Numbered from the stretch's first letter, positions 20,947-30,933 are shown. The stretch: 64,000 nt of DNA from Franconibacter helveticus LMG 23732 (GCF_000463115.2 NZ_AWFX01000045.1:248001-312000), one strand, 5' to 3'. Program-made: numbers and translations. Notes: generated from the sequence alone by a model not told the origin.

Positions 20947-22256
20947 TATTCGGCCTCCAGCACCATGGCCGCGCCAAGGCCGCCTGCCGCGCAGGCGGTC
21001 ACCAGGCCAAAGCCTCCGCCGCGTCGGCGCAGTTCGTTTAAGGTTTGGGTAATCATGCGCGCGCCGGTTGCGGCAAAAGGATGCCCATAAGCGATGGATC
21101 CGCCCAGCACGTTAAATTTTGTTTCGTCCACTTCGCCGGTCGCACGGTCGCGCCCGAGCACTTCCCGGGCGAAGCGGTCGCTTGCCAGCATTTTCAGATT
21201 AGTGAGCGTTTGCGAGGCGAAAGCCTCATGCATATCAAACAGCGTAATGTCGTTAAGCGTAAGCCCGGCGCGTTCCAGCGCCAGCGGCGTCGACCAGGCG
21301 GGGCCGAGCAGCATATCTTCCCACACATCGACCGCCGTAAAGGCATAGCTTCGCAAATAGCCCAGCGGCTGAAGCCCCAGCTCTTTTGCGCGGGATTCGG
21401 TCATGAGGATTATCGCCGCAGCGCCGTCGGTAAGCGGCGTGCTGTTGGCCGCGGTTACGGTGCCATGCTTGCGGTCAAAAGCCGGCCGCAGTTTCGCGTA
21501 GTCGGCTATCGTTGAGCTTTTACGGATGTTGTTATCTTCGCTGAAAGGATCGCGGTAAGGCGGCACATAGGCCGTCATCACTTCCTGCGCCAGCTTGCCC
21601 TCTTCCCAGGCTTTTGCGGCCAACTGGTGAGAACGGTGCGCCAGCGCATCCTGCTGCTCGCGGGTAATGCCATGGGTTTTCGCCATCTGCTCGGCGGTGT
21701 CGCCCATTCGCAGGCCGGTGGAGTACTCCGCCACCGCAGGCGGCACGGGCAGTAAATCGCGCATTTTCAGACGTGAGAAAAGTTTAAGCCGCTGGCTCAG
21801 GGTACGCGCTTTATTCGCATCCACCAGCGTGCGCGCAAGCGTTTTGCTTACGCCAATCGGCAGCACAGAAGAGGAGTCCGCCCCGCCAGCAATGCCAGCG
21901 CGGATGGTGCCCGCCAGCAGGCTTTCCGCTACGTTCGCCACCGCCTGAAAGCTCGTCGCGCAGGCGCGGCTCACGCTGTAGGCATCGGTATGCACGTTCA
22001 TTCCGGTGCCCAGGACGATTTCACGGGCGATGTTGGGCGCCTCGGGCATCTGTACAACCTGGCCGAACACCAGTTGCTCGATCACCTCTGGCGCAATTTC
22101 GCTGCGGGCCAGCAGCTCGCCAACCACCATCTTGCCGAGATCGACCGCCGGCACGCCGTGAAAGGCGGTAGCCTGCCGGGCGAAAGGGGTGCGTAACCCA
22201 CTGATAATAGCAATACGATCGCCCTGTCGGGTGACCAGCGGTAATGGCTGACTCAT
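20946..22256 (-). CDS. fadI: acetyl-CoA acyltransferase FadI (3-ketoacyl-CoA thiolase)
   Basis: Thiolase subunit that releases acetyl-CoA in anaerobic beta-oxidation, partner of FadJ. The start at 22256 ([15 protein letters not shown]) gives 436 residues, the E. coli length. Active-site cysteine lies in [11 protein letters not shown] near residue 100; [12 protein letters not shown] and [13 protein letters not shown] near the C-terminus carry the catalytic histidine and second cysteine. A FadR-like operator lies about 33 bp upstream of the start. The longer in-frame reading to 22337 would run over that operator and is not used. Confidence 0.96.
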   Translation of the reverse strand: MSQPLPLVTRQGDRIAIISGLRTPFARQATAFHGVPAVDLGKMVVGELLARSEIAPEVIEQLVFGQVVQMPEAPNIAREIVLGTGMNVHTDAYSVSRACATSFQAVANVAESLLAGTIRAGIAGGADSSSVLPIGVSKTLARTLVDANKARTLSQRLKLFSRLKMRDLLPVPPAVAEYSTGLRMGDTAEQMAKTHGITREQQDALAHRSHQLAAKAWEEGKLAQEVMTAYVPPYRDPFSEDNNIRKSSTIADYAKLRPAFDRKHGTVTAANSTPLTDGAAAIILMTESRAKELGLQPLGYLRSYAFTAVDVWEDMLLGPAWSTPLALERAGLTLNDITLFDMHEAFASQTLTNLKMLASDRFAREVLGRDRATGEVDETKFNVLGGSIAYGHPFAATGARMITQTLNELRRRGGGFGLVTACAAGGLGAAMVLEAE

Positions 22257-22288
22257 AACATTCCCCTGTAAAAGCTTCAAAGCGCAAA

Positions 22289-22305
22289 AGTGGTCTGACC
22301 TGATA
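22289..22305 (+). promoter_or_regulatory. FadR-like operator upstream of fadIJ
   Basis: AGTGGTCTGACCTGATA resembles the FadR consensus (AGCTGGTCCGACNTGTT), with the GGTC-N-GAC core intact. Position just upstream of fadI fits repression when long-chain acyl-CoA is absent. Confidence 0.7.
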
Positions 22306-22385
22306 ACATTCTTAACCAAAAATTTACATTGAGCCAATCAGGGAGAGGAAAAAGTGCGAGGCAAAACACGAATTAAGCGGTAAAG

Positions 22386-22422
22386 GAAAACGCCTTCCCG
22401 CTAAAAGGAAGGCGTTTTTTTA
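22386..22422. terminator. terminator downstream of yfcZ
   Basis: Inverted repeat AACGCCTTCC / GGAAGGCGTT with flanking A- and T-runs, 10 bp beyond the yfcZ stop and in front of fadI. The T-run is longer on the plus strand than on the minus strand. Confidence 0.78.
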
Positions 22423-22431
22423 AAGGAAGGA

Positions 22432-22716
22432 TTAACGCAGGCCGAGCTGGAAGATCATGGTTTCCGCCTGGCAGGCGAACACAAAATCGATATCTAACTG
22501 TACGCCGCCGTTCACTTCGCTAAAGCGCGGCGTTATCTGGCACGGTTCTGATTCAACTTCGCGGGCTTTGGCCGTCAGGGCCGCCAGGGTTTCTTCGGCT
22601 TCGCTGCGGCTGGCAAATACGCGGCTGTAAGAGGCGGTACAATCGGTGTTATCCATGATGGTACCCACATCAATACAGCAACAAACCGGGGTTTCATCAG
22701 CACTGCATTTGCTCAT
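22432..22716 (-). CDS. yfcZ: YfcZ/YiiS family protein
   Basis: A 94-residue cysteine-containing protein (CSADETPVCCCIDVG at the N-terminus) that matches YfcZ of E. coli in size, sequence pattern and place next to fadL. Function is unknown. The cysteine cluster suggests redox or metal chemistry, but this is inference only. Confidence 0.9.
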   Translation of the reverse strand: MSKCSADETPVCCCIDVGTIMDNTDCTASYSRVFASRSEAEETLAALTAKAREVESEPCQITPRFSEVNGGVQLDIDFVFACQAETMIFQLGLR

Positions 22717-22948
22717 TGTGATTTCCTCTTTAATAACGCAAAAACGATGCGGTTATTTTACGCTCCCGGACGTACCCCCTCTACCTTAACTTTCTCTAAG
22801 CGGCGTTAAGTGACCGAAATCACACTTAAAAATGATCTAAAACAAAAATCACCCAACATGATGATCGACGCCGCTTCGAATTTTGCTGACGGGATCGCGT
22901 TTCGAAGATCACAATTGAAAAATCTTATAAACATACTTGCAACATATC

Positions 22949-22965
22949 TGCTGGTCGGACCTATA
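22949..22965 (+). promoter_or_regulatory. FadR-like site 1 at fadL
   Basis: TGCTGGTCGGACCTATA matches the FadR consensus core and overlaps the likely -10 TATACT. E. coli fadL has two FadR sites in the same arrangement. Confidence 0.8.
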
Positions 22966-22972
22966 CTCTCGC

Positions 22973-22989
22973 CACTGGTCTGATTTGTA
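22973..22989 (+). promoter_or_regulatory. FadR-like site 2 at fadL
   Basis: CACTGGTCTGATTTGTA matches the FadR consensus at most positions and lies 7 bp beyond site 1, downstream of the likely -10, so binding would block initiation. Confidence 0.78.
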
Positions 22990-23073
22990 AGCCGTACCTC
23001 AGACCCTACACTTCGCGCTCCTGTTACCTTAGGTAACATTATTTAAAAATAATAAATGGATGAGGTTATGGTC

Positions 23074-24435
23074 ATGAGCCAGAAAACCCTGTTTACCAAA
23101 TCTGCTCTCGCGGTCGCAGTGGCAATCGTCTCTTCTCAAGCCTGGTCTGCAGGTTTCCAGCTAAACGAATTTTCTTCCTCTGGCCTGGGCCGCGCCTATT
23201 CAGGGGAAGGCGCTATCGCCGACGATGCGGGCAACGTAAGCCGCAACCCGGCGCTGATTACGATGTTCGACCGCCCGACCTTCTCCGGCGGCGCCATTTT
23301 CGTCGACCCGGACGTTAACGTTTCGGGCCGTTCAACAACCGGCCGCAGCCTTGACGCCGATAACATCGCGCCGACCGCCTGGGTGCCGAACCTGCATTTT
23401 GTAGCGCCGATCAACGAGCAATTTGGCTGGGGGGCTTCTGTTACCTCTAACTACGGCCTGGCGACGGAATATAACGACAGCTATACCGCGGGCTCCGTGG
23501 GCGGCAAAACCGATCTCGAAACCATTAACCTCAACCTGAGCGGCGCTTATCGCCTGGATAACCACTGGAGCTTCGGCGTAGGCTTCGACGCGGTTTACGC
23601 TCGCGCGAAGATTGAACGTTACGCAGGCGACCTGCCGCAGATCATCGCAGGCGGTATCCCGTCGCTGGTGCGCGCGGGCCGTCTGACGCCGCAACAGGCG
23701 CAGGCTATCGGCGCGCAGGCGGGCGGCATTAACGCCGACACGCAGATTGCCTACCTGAAAGGCGATGAGTGGGGCTTCGGCTGGAACGCGGGGATCCTTT
23801 ATGAAGTGGATAAAGATAACCGCTACGGCTTTACTTACCGCTCAGAAGTGAAAATCGACTTTGACGGCGACTATAAAAGCAGCCTGCCTGCCGCTATCAA
23901 CCCCATCAACGCCGCGCTCGGTCTTGGCTTACCTTATGGCACCGGCGGCAGCACCACGGGCGGTTCTCTGACGCTCAACTTGCCTGAAATGTGGGAAATC
24001 TCCGGCTATAACAAAGTGGCGCCGCAGTGGGCCGTGCACTATAGCCTGACCTACACCAGCTGGAGCCAGTTCGAAGAGCTGAAAGCGACCAACAGCAACG
24101 GCCAGACGCTGTTCCAGAAGGAAGAGAACTTCCGGGACGCTTACCGCATCGCGCTGGGCACCACCTATTATATGGACGACAGCTGGACCTTCCGTACCGG
24201 TATCGCGTTTGACGATAGCCCGGTGCCGGCAAATAACCGCTCTATCTCCATCCCGGACCAGGATCGTCTCTGGCTGAGCGCAGGCGCAACGTATGCCTTT
24301 AATAAAGATGCGTCTGTGGATGCGGGCGTTTCTTATATGCACGGTCAGCACGTGGAATTCACCGAAGGCCCTTACACCTTCAAATCTGAAGGGAAAGCCT
24401 GGCTGTACGGCGTGAACTTCAATTACGCGTTCTGA
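23074..24435 (+). CDS. fadL: long-chain fatty acid outer membrane transporter FadL
   Basis: Outer membrane beta-barrel that takes up long-chain fatty acids by lateral diffusion. The ATG at 23074 gives 453 residues with a signal peptide [26 protein letters not shown] (cleaved before [11 protein letters not shown], the N-terminal hatch). It ends in Phe (GVNFNYAF), as expected for BamA recognition. Two in-frame upstream ATGs would only lengthen the signal and are less likely. Residues about 195-230 ([15 protein letters not shown] and following) diverge from the E. coli protein and probably form an extracellular loop. Expression is linked to FadR by the operators upstream. Confidence 0.97.
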   Translation: MSQKTLFTKSALAVAVAIVSSQAWSAGFQLNEFSSSGLGRAYSGEGAIADDAGNVSRNPALITMFDRPTFSGGAIFVDPDVNVSGRSTTGRSLDADNIAPTAWVPNLHFVAPINEQFGWGASVTSNYGLATEYNDSYTAGSVGGKTDLETINLNLSGAYRLDNHWSFGVGFDAVYARAKIERYAGDLPQIIAGGIPSLVRAGRLTPQQAQAIGAQAGGINADTQIAYLKGDEWGFGWNAGILYEVDKDNRYGFTYRSEVKIDFDGDYKSSLPAAINPINAALGLGLPYGTGGSTTGGSLTLNLPEMWEISGYNKVAPQWAVHYSLTYTSWSQFEELKATNSNGQTLFQKEENFRDAYRIALGTTYYMDDSWTFRTGIAFDDSPVPANNRSISIPDQDRLWLSAGATYAFNKDASVDAGVSYMHGQHVEFTEGPYTFKSEGKAWLYGVNFNYAF

Positions 24436-24450
24436 TAGCGACGTCGTGAT

Positions 24451-24482
24451 CAAAAAGGCGGGCCAGCGGCCCGCCTTTTTTT
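24451..24482 (+). terminator. fadL terminator
   Basis: Strong stem GGCGGGCC / GGCCCGCC with loop AGC, followed by seven T residues, 20 bp after the fadL stop. Confidence 0.9.
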
Positions 24483-24505
24483 CGCCCGGCCCGGTAAGGC
24501 TTCCA

Positions 24506-24538
24506 TAAAAAAGGCGAACCCTGGGTCCGCCTTTTTTC
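24506..24538 (-). terminator. mlaA terminator
   Basis: Stem AGGCGAACCC / GGGTCCGCCT (one mismatch) with an A-run on the left that becomes the U-run for leftward transcription, 15 bp beyond the mlaA stop. Confidence 0.82.
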
Positions 24539-24552
24539 TCGCCCTGCTCGCT

Positions 24553-25308
24553 TTACTCGGCGTCTATCTCTTTCAAATCGTCCTGAATCGCCTGCGCGTT
24601 CGGGTTTTCTTCCGGCTTAAGCTTGCCGCCGTTGGCGATAAAGTCGTGGCGCTGGAAGTAAGCTTCACGCACCAGAATATAAGGGTCGGAAGACTGGCGC
24701 AGCAGGCCGTCGGAATCCAGAAGCTGGGCGCGGGTTTCAACGCCTTCCACCGCCCATTTCCCTACCGACAGCGGCCAGGTGAGCCAGGAAAGCACCGGAT
24801 ACAGCGTATCCACCGCGTCGCCGCCATCTTCACGCAGCGTAAAGCTGCCATAGAAAGGCAGTTGCAGATAAGGGCCGTAGCCTACGCCGTAATGACCGAG
24901 CGTGCTGCCGAAACGGTGCGGCTCTTCACGCGCCAGTTTCGGGTTCGCCATCCCTGCCACATCGATCAAGCCGCCCATGCCGAGCAGGGTGTTGAGGAAA
25001 AAGCGGGTGAAGTGAACCATACCCTGATAAGGGTTGCCCTGGAGGAAATAGTTCACCATAACGGCGGGCTCTTCCAGGTTGCCGGTGAAGTTGCTCAGCC
25101 CGTTGCGCGCAGGCTGCGGCACGTAATCACGCCATGCGACGGCTACCGGACGCAGCACATAAGGATCCACCACATTGAAGTTGAAATTATACATGGTGCG
25201 GTTGAACCCTTCGAACGGGTCCGAACGTCCCTGCTCCGTTTGCGAAGAGCTGGCGCAGCCCACCAGCAGCGTGGCGGCCAGAGCAAGCCCGGTCAGGCGA
25301 AATTTCAT
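24553..25308 (-). CDS. mlaA: intermembrane phospholipid transport lipoprotein MlaA (VacJ)
   Basis: Outer membrane component of the Mla system that removes misplaced phospholipids from the outer leaflet, working with OmpC/OmpF and MlaC. The 251-residue protein has a lipobox (LLVGCASS, Cys18) and the family core DPFEGFNRTMYNFNF followed by the ring-forming segment near GMVHFTRFFLNTLLGMGGLIDVAG. It lies only 29 bp after ccmI in the same direction, so it may be read from the ccm operon as well as from its own promoter. Confidence 0.96.
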   Translation of the reverse strand: MKFRLTGLALAATLLVGCASSSQTEQGRSDPFEGFNRTMYNFNFNVVDPYVLRPVAVAWRDYVPQPARNGLSNFTGNLEEPAVMVNYFLQGNPYQGMVHFTRFFLNTLLGMGGLIDVAGMANPKLAREEPHRFGSTLGHYGVGYGPYLQLPFYGSFTLREDGGDAVDTLYPVLSWLTWPLSVGKWAVEGVETRAQLLDSDGLLRQSSDPYILVREAYFQRHDFIANGGKLKPEENPNAQAIQDDLKEIDAE

Positions 25309-25337
25309 CTCAGTCTCCCTGTCAAAAGTCGTCGCGC

Positions 25338-26528
25338 TCAGGGTAGAGGCTGCGAAACCTCAACTTCCACTGGCGTGGAAGGATTGAACTGAATCAGCCC
25401 GCTCTGGCCTGTCCAGTCCCCCGTCTGCGGTGCGGGCGTGCCCGCCTGCGAAATATGCACTTTAATAATTCCCTGACGCACCGAGGAAAGCAGCCTGTCC
25501 GGCATCATGGCATTGGTATCGTCAAGAGTAAGTGTTAGCGGAAAATGGCCCAGCGGCAATTTTTTTGCTGCAACCGGCACATTTGAAACGCCATCAGTAA
25601 CGGAAACAAAGACTATCCCCTTCTCGGGCAAGGCTTTTTCCGCCTGCGGCGACAGCGTGATTTTAACAGCCACTTTCGCGTTGTCCATGCCGCTTTCCAC
25701 TTTCGCTTGCGCAATGCTGCGGGCCACTACCGTGCGCCGCTCATCGTCGGCGGGCAGCAAACGCAGCAAGATTTGCCATGCGCCAATCGCTTCTTTATAG
25801 CGTTGCTGTTCAAAAGCGCTGAAGGCGAGCAGGCTGAGCGCGCGAATATTGGCGTGCTGTTTGGAAAGCACATCCCGCAGCAGCGCTTCGCCCTGCTGGT
25901 TATCTTGCGGGTCCGACGAACGGGTCAGCACTTCGGCGTAGTCGAGCTTCGCATCGAGGTTATCCGGCGCCAGCCGCCAGGCGCGCTCAAAGGCCTGGGT
26001 GGCCGTAGAGGCGTTGTTCAGCACCATGCCGATACGCCCAAGCATCAGCCAGCCTTCGGCGTTTTGCGGGTCGTCCTGTAGCCGGGTGCGCAACCCAAGC
26101 CCCAGGCGCGCCATCTCTTCCATGCTTAGCGGTTTTGCATCCGGGTCCATCACCCGCTGGATAAGCGCTGGCGTTTGCTGCGTTACCTGCTGCCATTCCA
26201 GCACATGAGAAAGGCTTGAGGTCTTGATGAACGCGCCGATACTGACGACCGCCAGCAGCAGCACGCCTGGCAGAAGCGCGCGGCGGCCGAAGGGGCGATG
26301 TTTAGCAGGCTGCTGGTCGGGAATATCCGCAAGCAAACTCTGTTGCAGCTCCACGACCATTTCTTCGCGCCCGGGGATTTTTTCCTCTTCCAGCTCGCGC
26401 AGGCGCGAACGGTAAAAGGCCCGGTTCAGCGCGTCGCGGTCCGCTGCCGACCGGCCAGCCCACGGAAAAAAGAGCAGCGCCGAAACGGCCAACAGTAAAA
26501 CAACGATGACGGTAATCAACAACGTCAT
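25338..26528 (-). CDS. ccmI: cytochrome c maturation protein CcmI
   Basis: Apocytochrome c chaperone of the system I pathway; it holds the C-terminus of apocytochromes for haem ligation by CcmF/CcmH. The 396-residue protein has an N-terminal membrane segment, a cytoplasmic loop with a leucine-rich stretch, a second membrane segment near residue 85-105 and TPR-type repeats (AEGWLMLGRIGMVLNNASTA near 160 and later). In E. coli K-12 this part is fused to CcmH; here it is a separate gene whose ATG overlaps the ccmH stop (ATGA). The C-terminal 130 residues beyond the TPRs form an extra domain that the E. coli fusion does not have. Confidence 0.9.
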   Translation of the reverse strand: MTLLITVIVVLLLAVSALLFFPWAGRSAADRDALNRAFYRSRLRELEEEKIPGREEMVVELQQSLLADIPDQQPAKHRPFGRRALLPGVLLLAVVSIGAFIKTSSLSHVLEWQQVTQQTPALIQRVMDPDAKPLSMEEMARLGLGLRTRLQDDPQNAEGWLMLGRIGMVLNNASTATQAFERAWRLAPDNLDAKLDYAEVLTRSSDPQDNQQGEALLRDVLSKQHANIRALSLLAFSAFEQQRYKEAIGAWQILLRLLPADDERRTVVARSIAQAKVESGMDNAKVAVKITLSPQAEKALPEKGIVFVSVTDGVSNVPVAAKKLPLGHFPLTLTLDDTNAMMPDRLLSSVRQGIIKVHISQAGTPAPQTGDWTGQSGLIQFNPSTPVEVEVSQPLP

Positions 26529-26983
26529 GGACGGTTCCCTTTTTCATCAAGCAGCTTTTCCAGCCGCTGGCGTTCCGCTTCGGTCAACGCGCCCTGCGCT
26601 GCGCGCTTGCGGCTGCGGCGAACAATCACTACCGCGCCGCCAACAACAAACAAGGCGGGCAGCAGCCAGAGAATGAGGGTGCCCGGCGTTACCGGCGGTT
26701 CATAAGTCACAAAATGGCCGTAGCGCGCCACCATGTAATCGATAATTTGCTGTTTACTCTGCCCCTGCTGCATTAACTCATACACTTTCTGGCGCATGTC
26801 GGCGGCAATCATGGCGTTAGAGTCGGCAATGCTGTTGTTCTGGCATTTCGGGCAGCGCAGTTGTTCAGTGAGCTGGCGAAATTGCTGCTCCTGCGCCTCA
26901 TCTTTAAACTGATACGCATCGATGGCGCCCCAGGCGCTCAGGCTAAGCAGCAAGCCGGCAAACAGCGCGAGAATGCGGTTCAT
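26525..26983 (-). CDS. ccmH: cytochrome c maturation protein CcmH
   Basis: Membrane-anchored thiol oxidoreductase that reduces the apocytochrome CXXCH disulfide before haem attachment. The 152-residue protein begins with a signal peptide (MNRILALFAGLLLSLSAWG), has the LRCPKCQNN motif (Cys44, Cys47) and one C-terminal membrane segment. ATG 26983 is chosen because it gives a clean signal peptide and an ATGA overlap with ccmG; an upstream in-frame start at 27013 lies inside ccmG. Confidence 0.93.
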   Translation of the reverse strand: MNRILALFAGLLLSLSAWGAIDAYQFKDEAQEQQFRQLTEQLRCPKCQNNSIADSNAMIAADMRQKVYELMQQGQSKQQIIDYMVARYGHFVTYEPPVTPGTLILWLLPALFVVGGAVVIVRRSRKRAAQGALTEAERQRLEKLLDEKGNRP

Positions 26984-27537
26984 GCGCCCGCCCCTTTGCT
27001 GTATTTTTCCCACAGCGGTTTTAACTCGTTTTGCCAGACGTTCTCGTTGAGATCGCCTGCGTGGCGGTAGCGGATGATGCCGTTGCCGTCGATAAGAAAA
27101 GTCTCCGGCGCGCCGTAAACCCCGAGATCCAGCCCCAGCATGCCGTCGCCGTCATAAAGGCTCAGCGCGTAAGGATTTCCCAGTTCATTAAGCCAGTTCA
27201 CCGCCTTGCGGCGATCGTCTTTATAGTTCATGCCCACCACACGCACGCCCTGCGCGGCAAGGCCGTTTAAGAACTGATGTTCGGCGCGGCAGGTTGGACA
27301 CCAGGTCGCCCAGACGTTCAGCAGCAGCGGCTTGCCCTGCGTCAACACAGCCTGGTCATAAACCTTGCCCGGCTCGTTCAGCGCTTCCAGGCGAAACACC
27401 GGCACCGGCTTGCCAATTAAGGCAGATTCAAGCGTGGTCGGGTCATCGCCGCCCGCGTTGCGCACCAGTTGCCAGAGCAGCGCGCCCGCCAGCAGCAGAA
27501 AGAGAACCAGCGGGATAAACAGCACCTTGCGCTTCAT
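26980..27537 (-). CDS. ccmG: thiol:disulfide interchange protein DsbE/CcmG
   Basis: Periplasmic thioredoxin-like reductant of the apocytochrome c / CcmH thiols, supplied by DsbD. The 185-residue protein has an N-terminal signal anchor (residues about 4-25) and the active-site WATWCPTC (Cys80, Cys83). Later the conserved GAPETFLIDGNG motif with its cis-proline region is visible. It overlaps ccmF and ccmH by 4 bp each. Confidence 0.96.
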   Translation of the reverse strand: MKRKVLFIPLVLFLLLAGALLWQLVRNAGGDDPTTLESALIGKPVPVFRLEALNEPGKVYDQAVLTQGKPLLLNVWATWCPTCRAEHQFLNGLAAQGVRVVGMNYKDDRRKAVNWLNELGNPYALSLYDGDGMLGLDLGVYGAPETFLIDGNGIIRYRHAGDLNENVWQNELKPLWEKYSKGAGA

Positions 27538-29486
27538 TGCGCCTCCTTCAGCGTTTTACGCAGACGGTAGCGCGGGTCGAGCATACAGAGCAGACCGCCC
27601 AGCGCCATTAACACCCCGCCGTACCAGATCCAGCGAACAAAAGGTTTGTAATAAAGCCGCACGGCCCAGCTGCCGTCATCCAGCTCTTCACCAAGCGCGG
27701 CGTAGAGGTCGCGCGTTAATCCGCCGTCAATAGCGGCCTCGGTCATCATCATCCGGCTGCTGTTGTAGTAGCGTTTTTCCGCATGCAGCGTGGCCTCCGG
27801 CTTGCCGTTGCGGGTGACGTCGATAATCCCTACGCCGCCGCGCCAGTTAGGGCCAGAGGCGTCATGCACGTCGCGAAAAACAAAGTGGTACTGGTGAATA
27901 TCAATGCTATCTCCCGACTTCATGCGCACGTCGCGCTCAACGCTGTAGTTCTGGCTGAAAGCAATGCCGACCACGGTTACCGCCACGCCAACATGTCCAA
28001 GCACCATGCCCCAGTGGCTGCGCGAAAGCGTGGTCAGGCCGCGCCAGAAACCGTGGCGATGGGTGGCGCGCTCATGCAGTTCCATCAGCGCCAGCACAAA
28101 TACCCAGCCCGCCATCAGCAGCCCCACCACCGTCATCGCTTCTATACGATCCTGCATCAGCCAGGGCAACAGCAGGGAAAAAGCGACAGTAACAACCAGC
28201 GCCACCGCCAGCCGTTTCGCCAGCTTTTGCGGCTCGTCACGGCGCCAGCGCACCAGCGGCCCGATGCCGAGCAGCAGCGCGAACGGCGCCATTAGCGCGC
28301 TAAAGAGCGTATTAAAGAACGGCTCGCCGATGGAAATGCTGCCCAGCCCCAGTTGCTTATGCACCAGCGGCAGCAGCGTGCCGAGCAGCACCACCAGCAT
28401 GGCGGCGACCAACAGCACGTTGTTGCCCAGCAGAAAAGACTCGCGCGACCAGAGTTCGTTGCTCACCCGCGCCCGCACCTGCCCGCCTTTAACGGCATAC
28501 AGCAGCAGCGAGCCGCCGATAACAATCACCAGCAACGCCAGAATGAACATGCCGCGCGCCGGATCGGAGGCAAACGAGTGAACCGAGACCAGCACGCCGG
28601 AACGCACCAGGAAAGTACCCAACAGACAAAGGGAAAAAGCGGTAATGGCGAGCAACACCGTCCAGGCGCGGAAACTGCCGCGCTTTTCAGTGACCGCCAG
28701 CGAATGCATCAGCGCCGTGCCGGCAAGCCACGGCATAAACGACGCGTTTTCCACCGGGTCCCAGAACCACCAGCCGCCCCAGCCGAGCTCGTAATAAGCC
28801 CAGGCGGAACCGAGCACGATGCCGATGGTGAGAAAAACCCACGCCGCCTGCGTCCAGGGGCGCGACCAGCGCGCCCAGGCGGTATCCAGCCTGCCCGCCA
28901 TCAGCGAAGCGATAGCAAAGGCGAAAGCGACCGAGAAGCCGACATAACCCATATAAAGGAGAGGCGGATGAAAAATCAGGCCGATATCCTGCAACAGCGG
29001 GTTTAAGTCGCGCCCGTCGATGGGGAAATCGGGCAGCGTGCGGGTAAACGGGTTAGAGGTGAAAAGGATAAACAGCAAAAAGCCGCAAGCTATCATCCCC
29101 ATCACCGAAAGCACGCGGGCAACCGCATCCTGCGGCATGCCGCGGCTGAAAATCGCCACCGCGAAGGTCCAGCCGCTCAGCAGCAGCACCCAGAGCAGCA
29201 GCGAGCCTTCATGCGCCCCCCAGGTCGCCGCCACGCGATACCAAACCGGCAGCTCGCGGTTAGAGTTGTTGACCACGTACTGCACGGTAAAATCGTTCAC
29301 CACAAACGCGTGCACAAGCACAAGGAACGACCCCAGAATGCTGAAAAAGAGCAGCCAGGCGAGCGGTCGCGCCAGCGCCATCAGCCGCGTGTCCTGGCGT
29401 ATGGCGCCCAACAGCGGGTAAACACTGAGCAACAGCGCGATGCCGAGCGCAAGGCAGAGCAGATAGTTGCCAATCTCCGGCATCAT
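27534..29486 (-). CDS. ccmF: haem lyase CcmF
   Basis: Integral membrane haem ligase that receives holo-CcmE haem and attaches it to apocytochrome c. The 650-residue polytopic protein has the WWD-type tryptophan-rich motif [18 protein letters not shown] near residue 233 and many membrane segments. Length fits E. coli CcmF (647). It overlaps ccmE and ccmG by 4 bp each, so the operon is tightly coupled. Confidence 0.97.
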   Translation of the reverse strand: MMPEIGNYLLCLALGIALLLSVYPLLGAIRQDTRLMALARPLAWLLFFSILGSFLVLVHAFVVNDFTVQYVVNNSNRELPVWYRVAATWGAHEGSLLLWVLLLSGWTFAVAIFSRGMPQDAVARVLSVMGMIACGFLLFILFTSNPFTRTLPDFPIDGRDLNPLLQDIGLIFHPPLLYMGYVGFSVAFAFAIASLMAGRLDTAWARWSRPWTQAAWVFLTIGIVLGSAWAYYELGWGGWWFWDPVENASFMPWLAGTALMHSLAVTEKRGSFRAWTVLLAITAFSLCLLGTFLVRSGVLVSVHSFASDPARGMFILALLVIVIGGSLLLYAVKGGQVRARVSNELWSRESFLLGNNVLLVAAMLVVLLGTLLPLVHKQLGLGSISIGEPFFNTLFSALMAPFALLLGIGPLVRWRRDEPQKLAKRLAVALVVTVAFSLLLPWLMQDRIEAMTVVGLLMAGWVFVLALMELHERATHRHGFWRGLTTLSRSHWGMVLGHVGVAVTVVGIAFSQNYSVERDVRMKSGDSIDIHQYHFVFRDVHDASGPNWRGGVGIIDVTRNGKPEATLHAEKRYYNSSRMMMTEAAIDGGLTRDLYAALGEELDDGSWAVRLYYKPFVRWIWYGGVLMALGGLLCMLDPRYRLRKTLKEAQ

Positions 29487-29962
29487 GAGTGGTTATCCTT
29501 ATAGGCTTCTGGCGGGCGCTTGTGGTTCTCCTGCATCGCCGCTTTTATTTCCGGCGGCGTGTAGTTTTCATCGTGTTTAGCCAGCACCTCTTTCGCCGCG
29601 ACCAGGTTGCCATCCTCCAGCACGCCCTGCGCCACGACGCCCTGACCTTCGCGAAAGAGATCGGGCAGGATGCCGGTGTAGCTGACGTCTACCACGCCGC
29701 GGGCGTCGTAGAGCTTAAAGTGCACTTCGAGCGTTTTATTGTCGCGCTGCACGCTGCCCGGCATCACCATGCCGCCGACGCGCAGCCGCTGCCCCGGCTC
29801 AGGTTTTTCCTGCGTTTCGCCTTTGCCGTAGAGGATTTCGCCAGGCGTATAGAAGAGATCGATATTGGAGCGCAGCGCATAAAGCACCAGCGCGATAGTA
29901 AGCCCTAACCCCATAAGTACGGCGACGGCGAGATAAAGGCGGTTTTTACGACGAGCGTTCAC
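29483..29962 (-). CDS. ccmE: haem chaperone CcmE
   Basis: Periplasmic haem chaperone that binds haem covalently at one histidine. The 159-residue protein has an N-terminal membrane anchor (about residues 9-30), an OB-fold core and the conserved [12 protein letters not shown] motif with the haem-linking His130, the same number as in E. coli. It starts directly after ccmD. Confidence 0.97.
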   Translation of the reverse strand: MNARRKNRLYLAVAVLMGLGLTIALVLYALRSNIDLFYTPGEILYGKGETQEKPEPGQRLRVGGMVMPGSVQRDNKTLEVHFKLYDARGVVDVSYTGILPDLFREGQGVVAQGVLEDGNLVAAKEVLAKHDENYTPPEIKAAMQENHKRPPEAYKDNHS

Positions 29963-30178
29963 TTATGCTTCCTTAATATTGGTCTGCCGCGCCGCCCTGA
30001 TGCGACGTTCCCGCGCCTGCTGTCGGCGCACCTGCGCCAACAAGTTTCGGCGCTGCCAGAGGGTATGCCCTGCCAGCAGCGCAAGCGTTGCGATCGTAAC
30101 CCCGACCGCCAGCCAGACGTAAAAGGCGTATCCGCCCATGGCGAAAAAATCGCTCCAGCTGTTGAATGCCGCTTTCAT
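29963..30178 (-). CDS. ccmD: haem exporter protein CcmD
   Basis: A 71-residue single-span membrane protein (segment about residues 13-38) with a basic C-terminal tail; it helps CcmABC release holo-CcmE. It is short and poorly conserved; the call rests on the conserved WSDFFAMGGYAFYVW start and on its place between ccmC and ccmE. Confidence 0.92.
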   Translation of the reverse strand: MKAAFNSWSDFFAMGGYAFYVWLAVGVTIATLALLAGHTLWQRRNLLAQVRRQQARERRIRAARQTNIKEA

Positions 30179-30915
30179 CGGGCTTCTCCTTTACGGCTGG
30201 CGAGCGCCGCGACCCATGGACGGCGGCGCTCCTGAATAAGAATGAGATTGCGCAGCCGCATCAGCGTCAGCGTGACGAAAAGCGCCAGAAAACCGAAGAT
30301 GGTCCAGCGCAACGGCGTGCGCATGGAGGGGTCGATGGTTTGCTGCATATTGGTGGAGCCCTGATGCAGCGTGTTCCACCACTCCACCGAGTAGTGGATG
30401 ATGGGCAGGTTAACCACCCCGACCAGAACCAGAATACCCGCTGCGCGCCCGGCCAGCCGACGGTCGTCAAAGGCGTTATAAAGCGCGATGACCCCAACGT
30501 ATAAGAAGAGCAGCACCAGTTCAGAAGTCAGGCGCGCATCCCAGATCCACCAGGTTCCCCACATCGGCTTGCCCCAGGCGGAGCCGGTCACCAGCGCGAT
30601 AACGGTATAGGCCGCGCCGACAGGCGCCATCGCGGCGGCGACCAGGTCCGACATTTTCATCTGCCAGACCAGGCCGATAAACGCCGCTATCGCCATCGAG
30701 GCGTAAATACCCATCGACCACATGGCCGCCGGCACGTGCAGATACATAATGCGGTAGCTCTGCCCTTGCTGGTAATCCGCCGGGGCGTAGACAAAGCCCC
30801 AGACGCAGCCGACAGTCAGCAGCGCCAGGCTTAGCAACGCAAGCCACGGGATAAAACGGCCGCAGAGCGTATACAGCCGCTCCGGTTTAGCCAGTTGATG
30901 TAACGCTTTCCACAT
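30175..30915 (-). CDS. ccmC: haem exporter subunit CcmC
   Basis: Six-span membrane protein that loads haem onto CcmE. The 246-residue protein contains the tryptophan-rich motif GTWWIWDARLTSELVLLFLY near residue 120 and flanking histidines for haem binding (LHVPAAMW and HYSVEWWNTLHQ). It is separated from ccmB by 42 bp that hold a terminator-like hairpin, and overlaps ccmD by 4 bp. Confidence 0.96.
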   Translation of the reverse strand: MWKALHQLAKPERLYTLCGRFIPWLALLSLALLTVGCVWGFVYAPADYQQGQSYRIMYLHVPAAMWSMGIYASMAIAAFIGLVWQMKMSDLVAAAMAPVGAAYTVIALVTGSAWGKPMWGTWWIWDARLTSELVLLFLYVGVIALYNAFDDRRLAGRAAGILVLVGVVNLPIIHYSVEWWNTLHQGSTNMQQTIDPSMRTPLRWTIFGFLALFVTLTLMRLRNLILIQERRRPWVAALASRKGEAR

Positions 30916-30933
30916 GGTTATCGCTCACAAAAC

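Larger units (their letters stand above)
22717..23073. other. yfcZ-fadL divergent regulatory interval
   Basis: A 357-bp gap holding the yfcZ and fadL promoters. The fadL side has a TATACT -10-like hexamer at 22962-22967 inside the first FadR-like site and a second FadR-like site just downstream. No further gene was seen. Confidence 0.7.
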
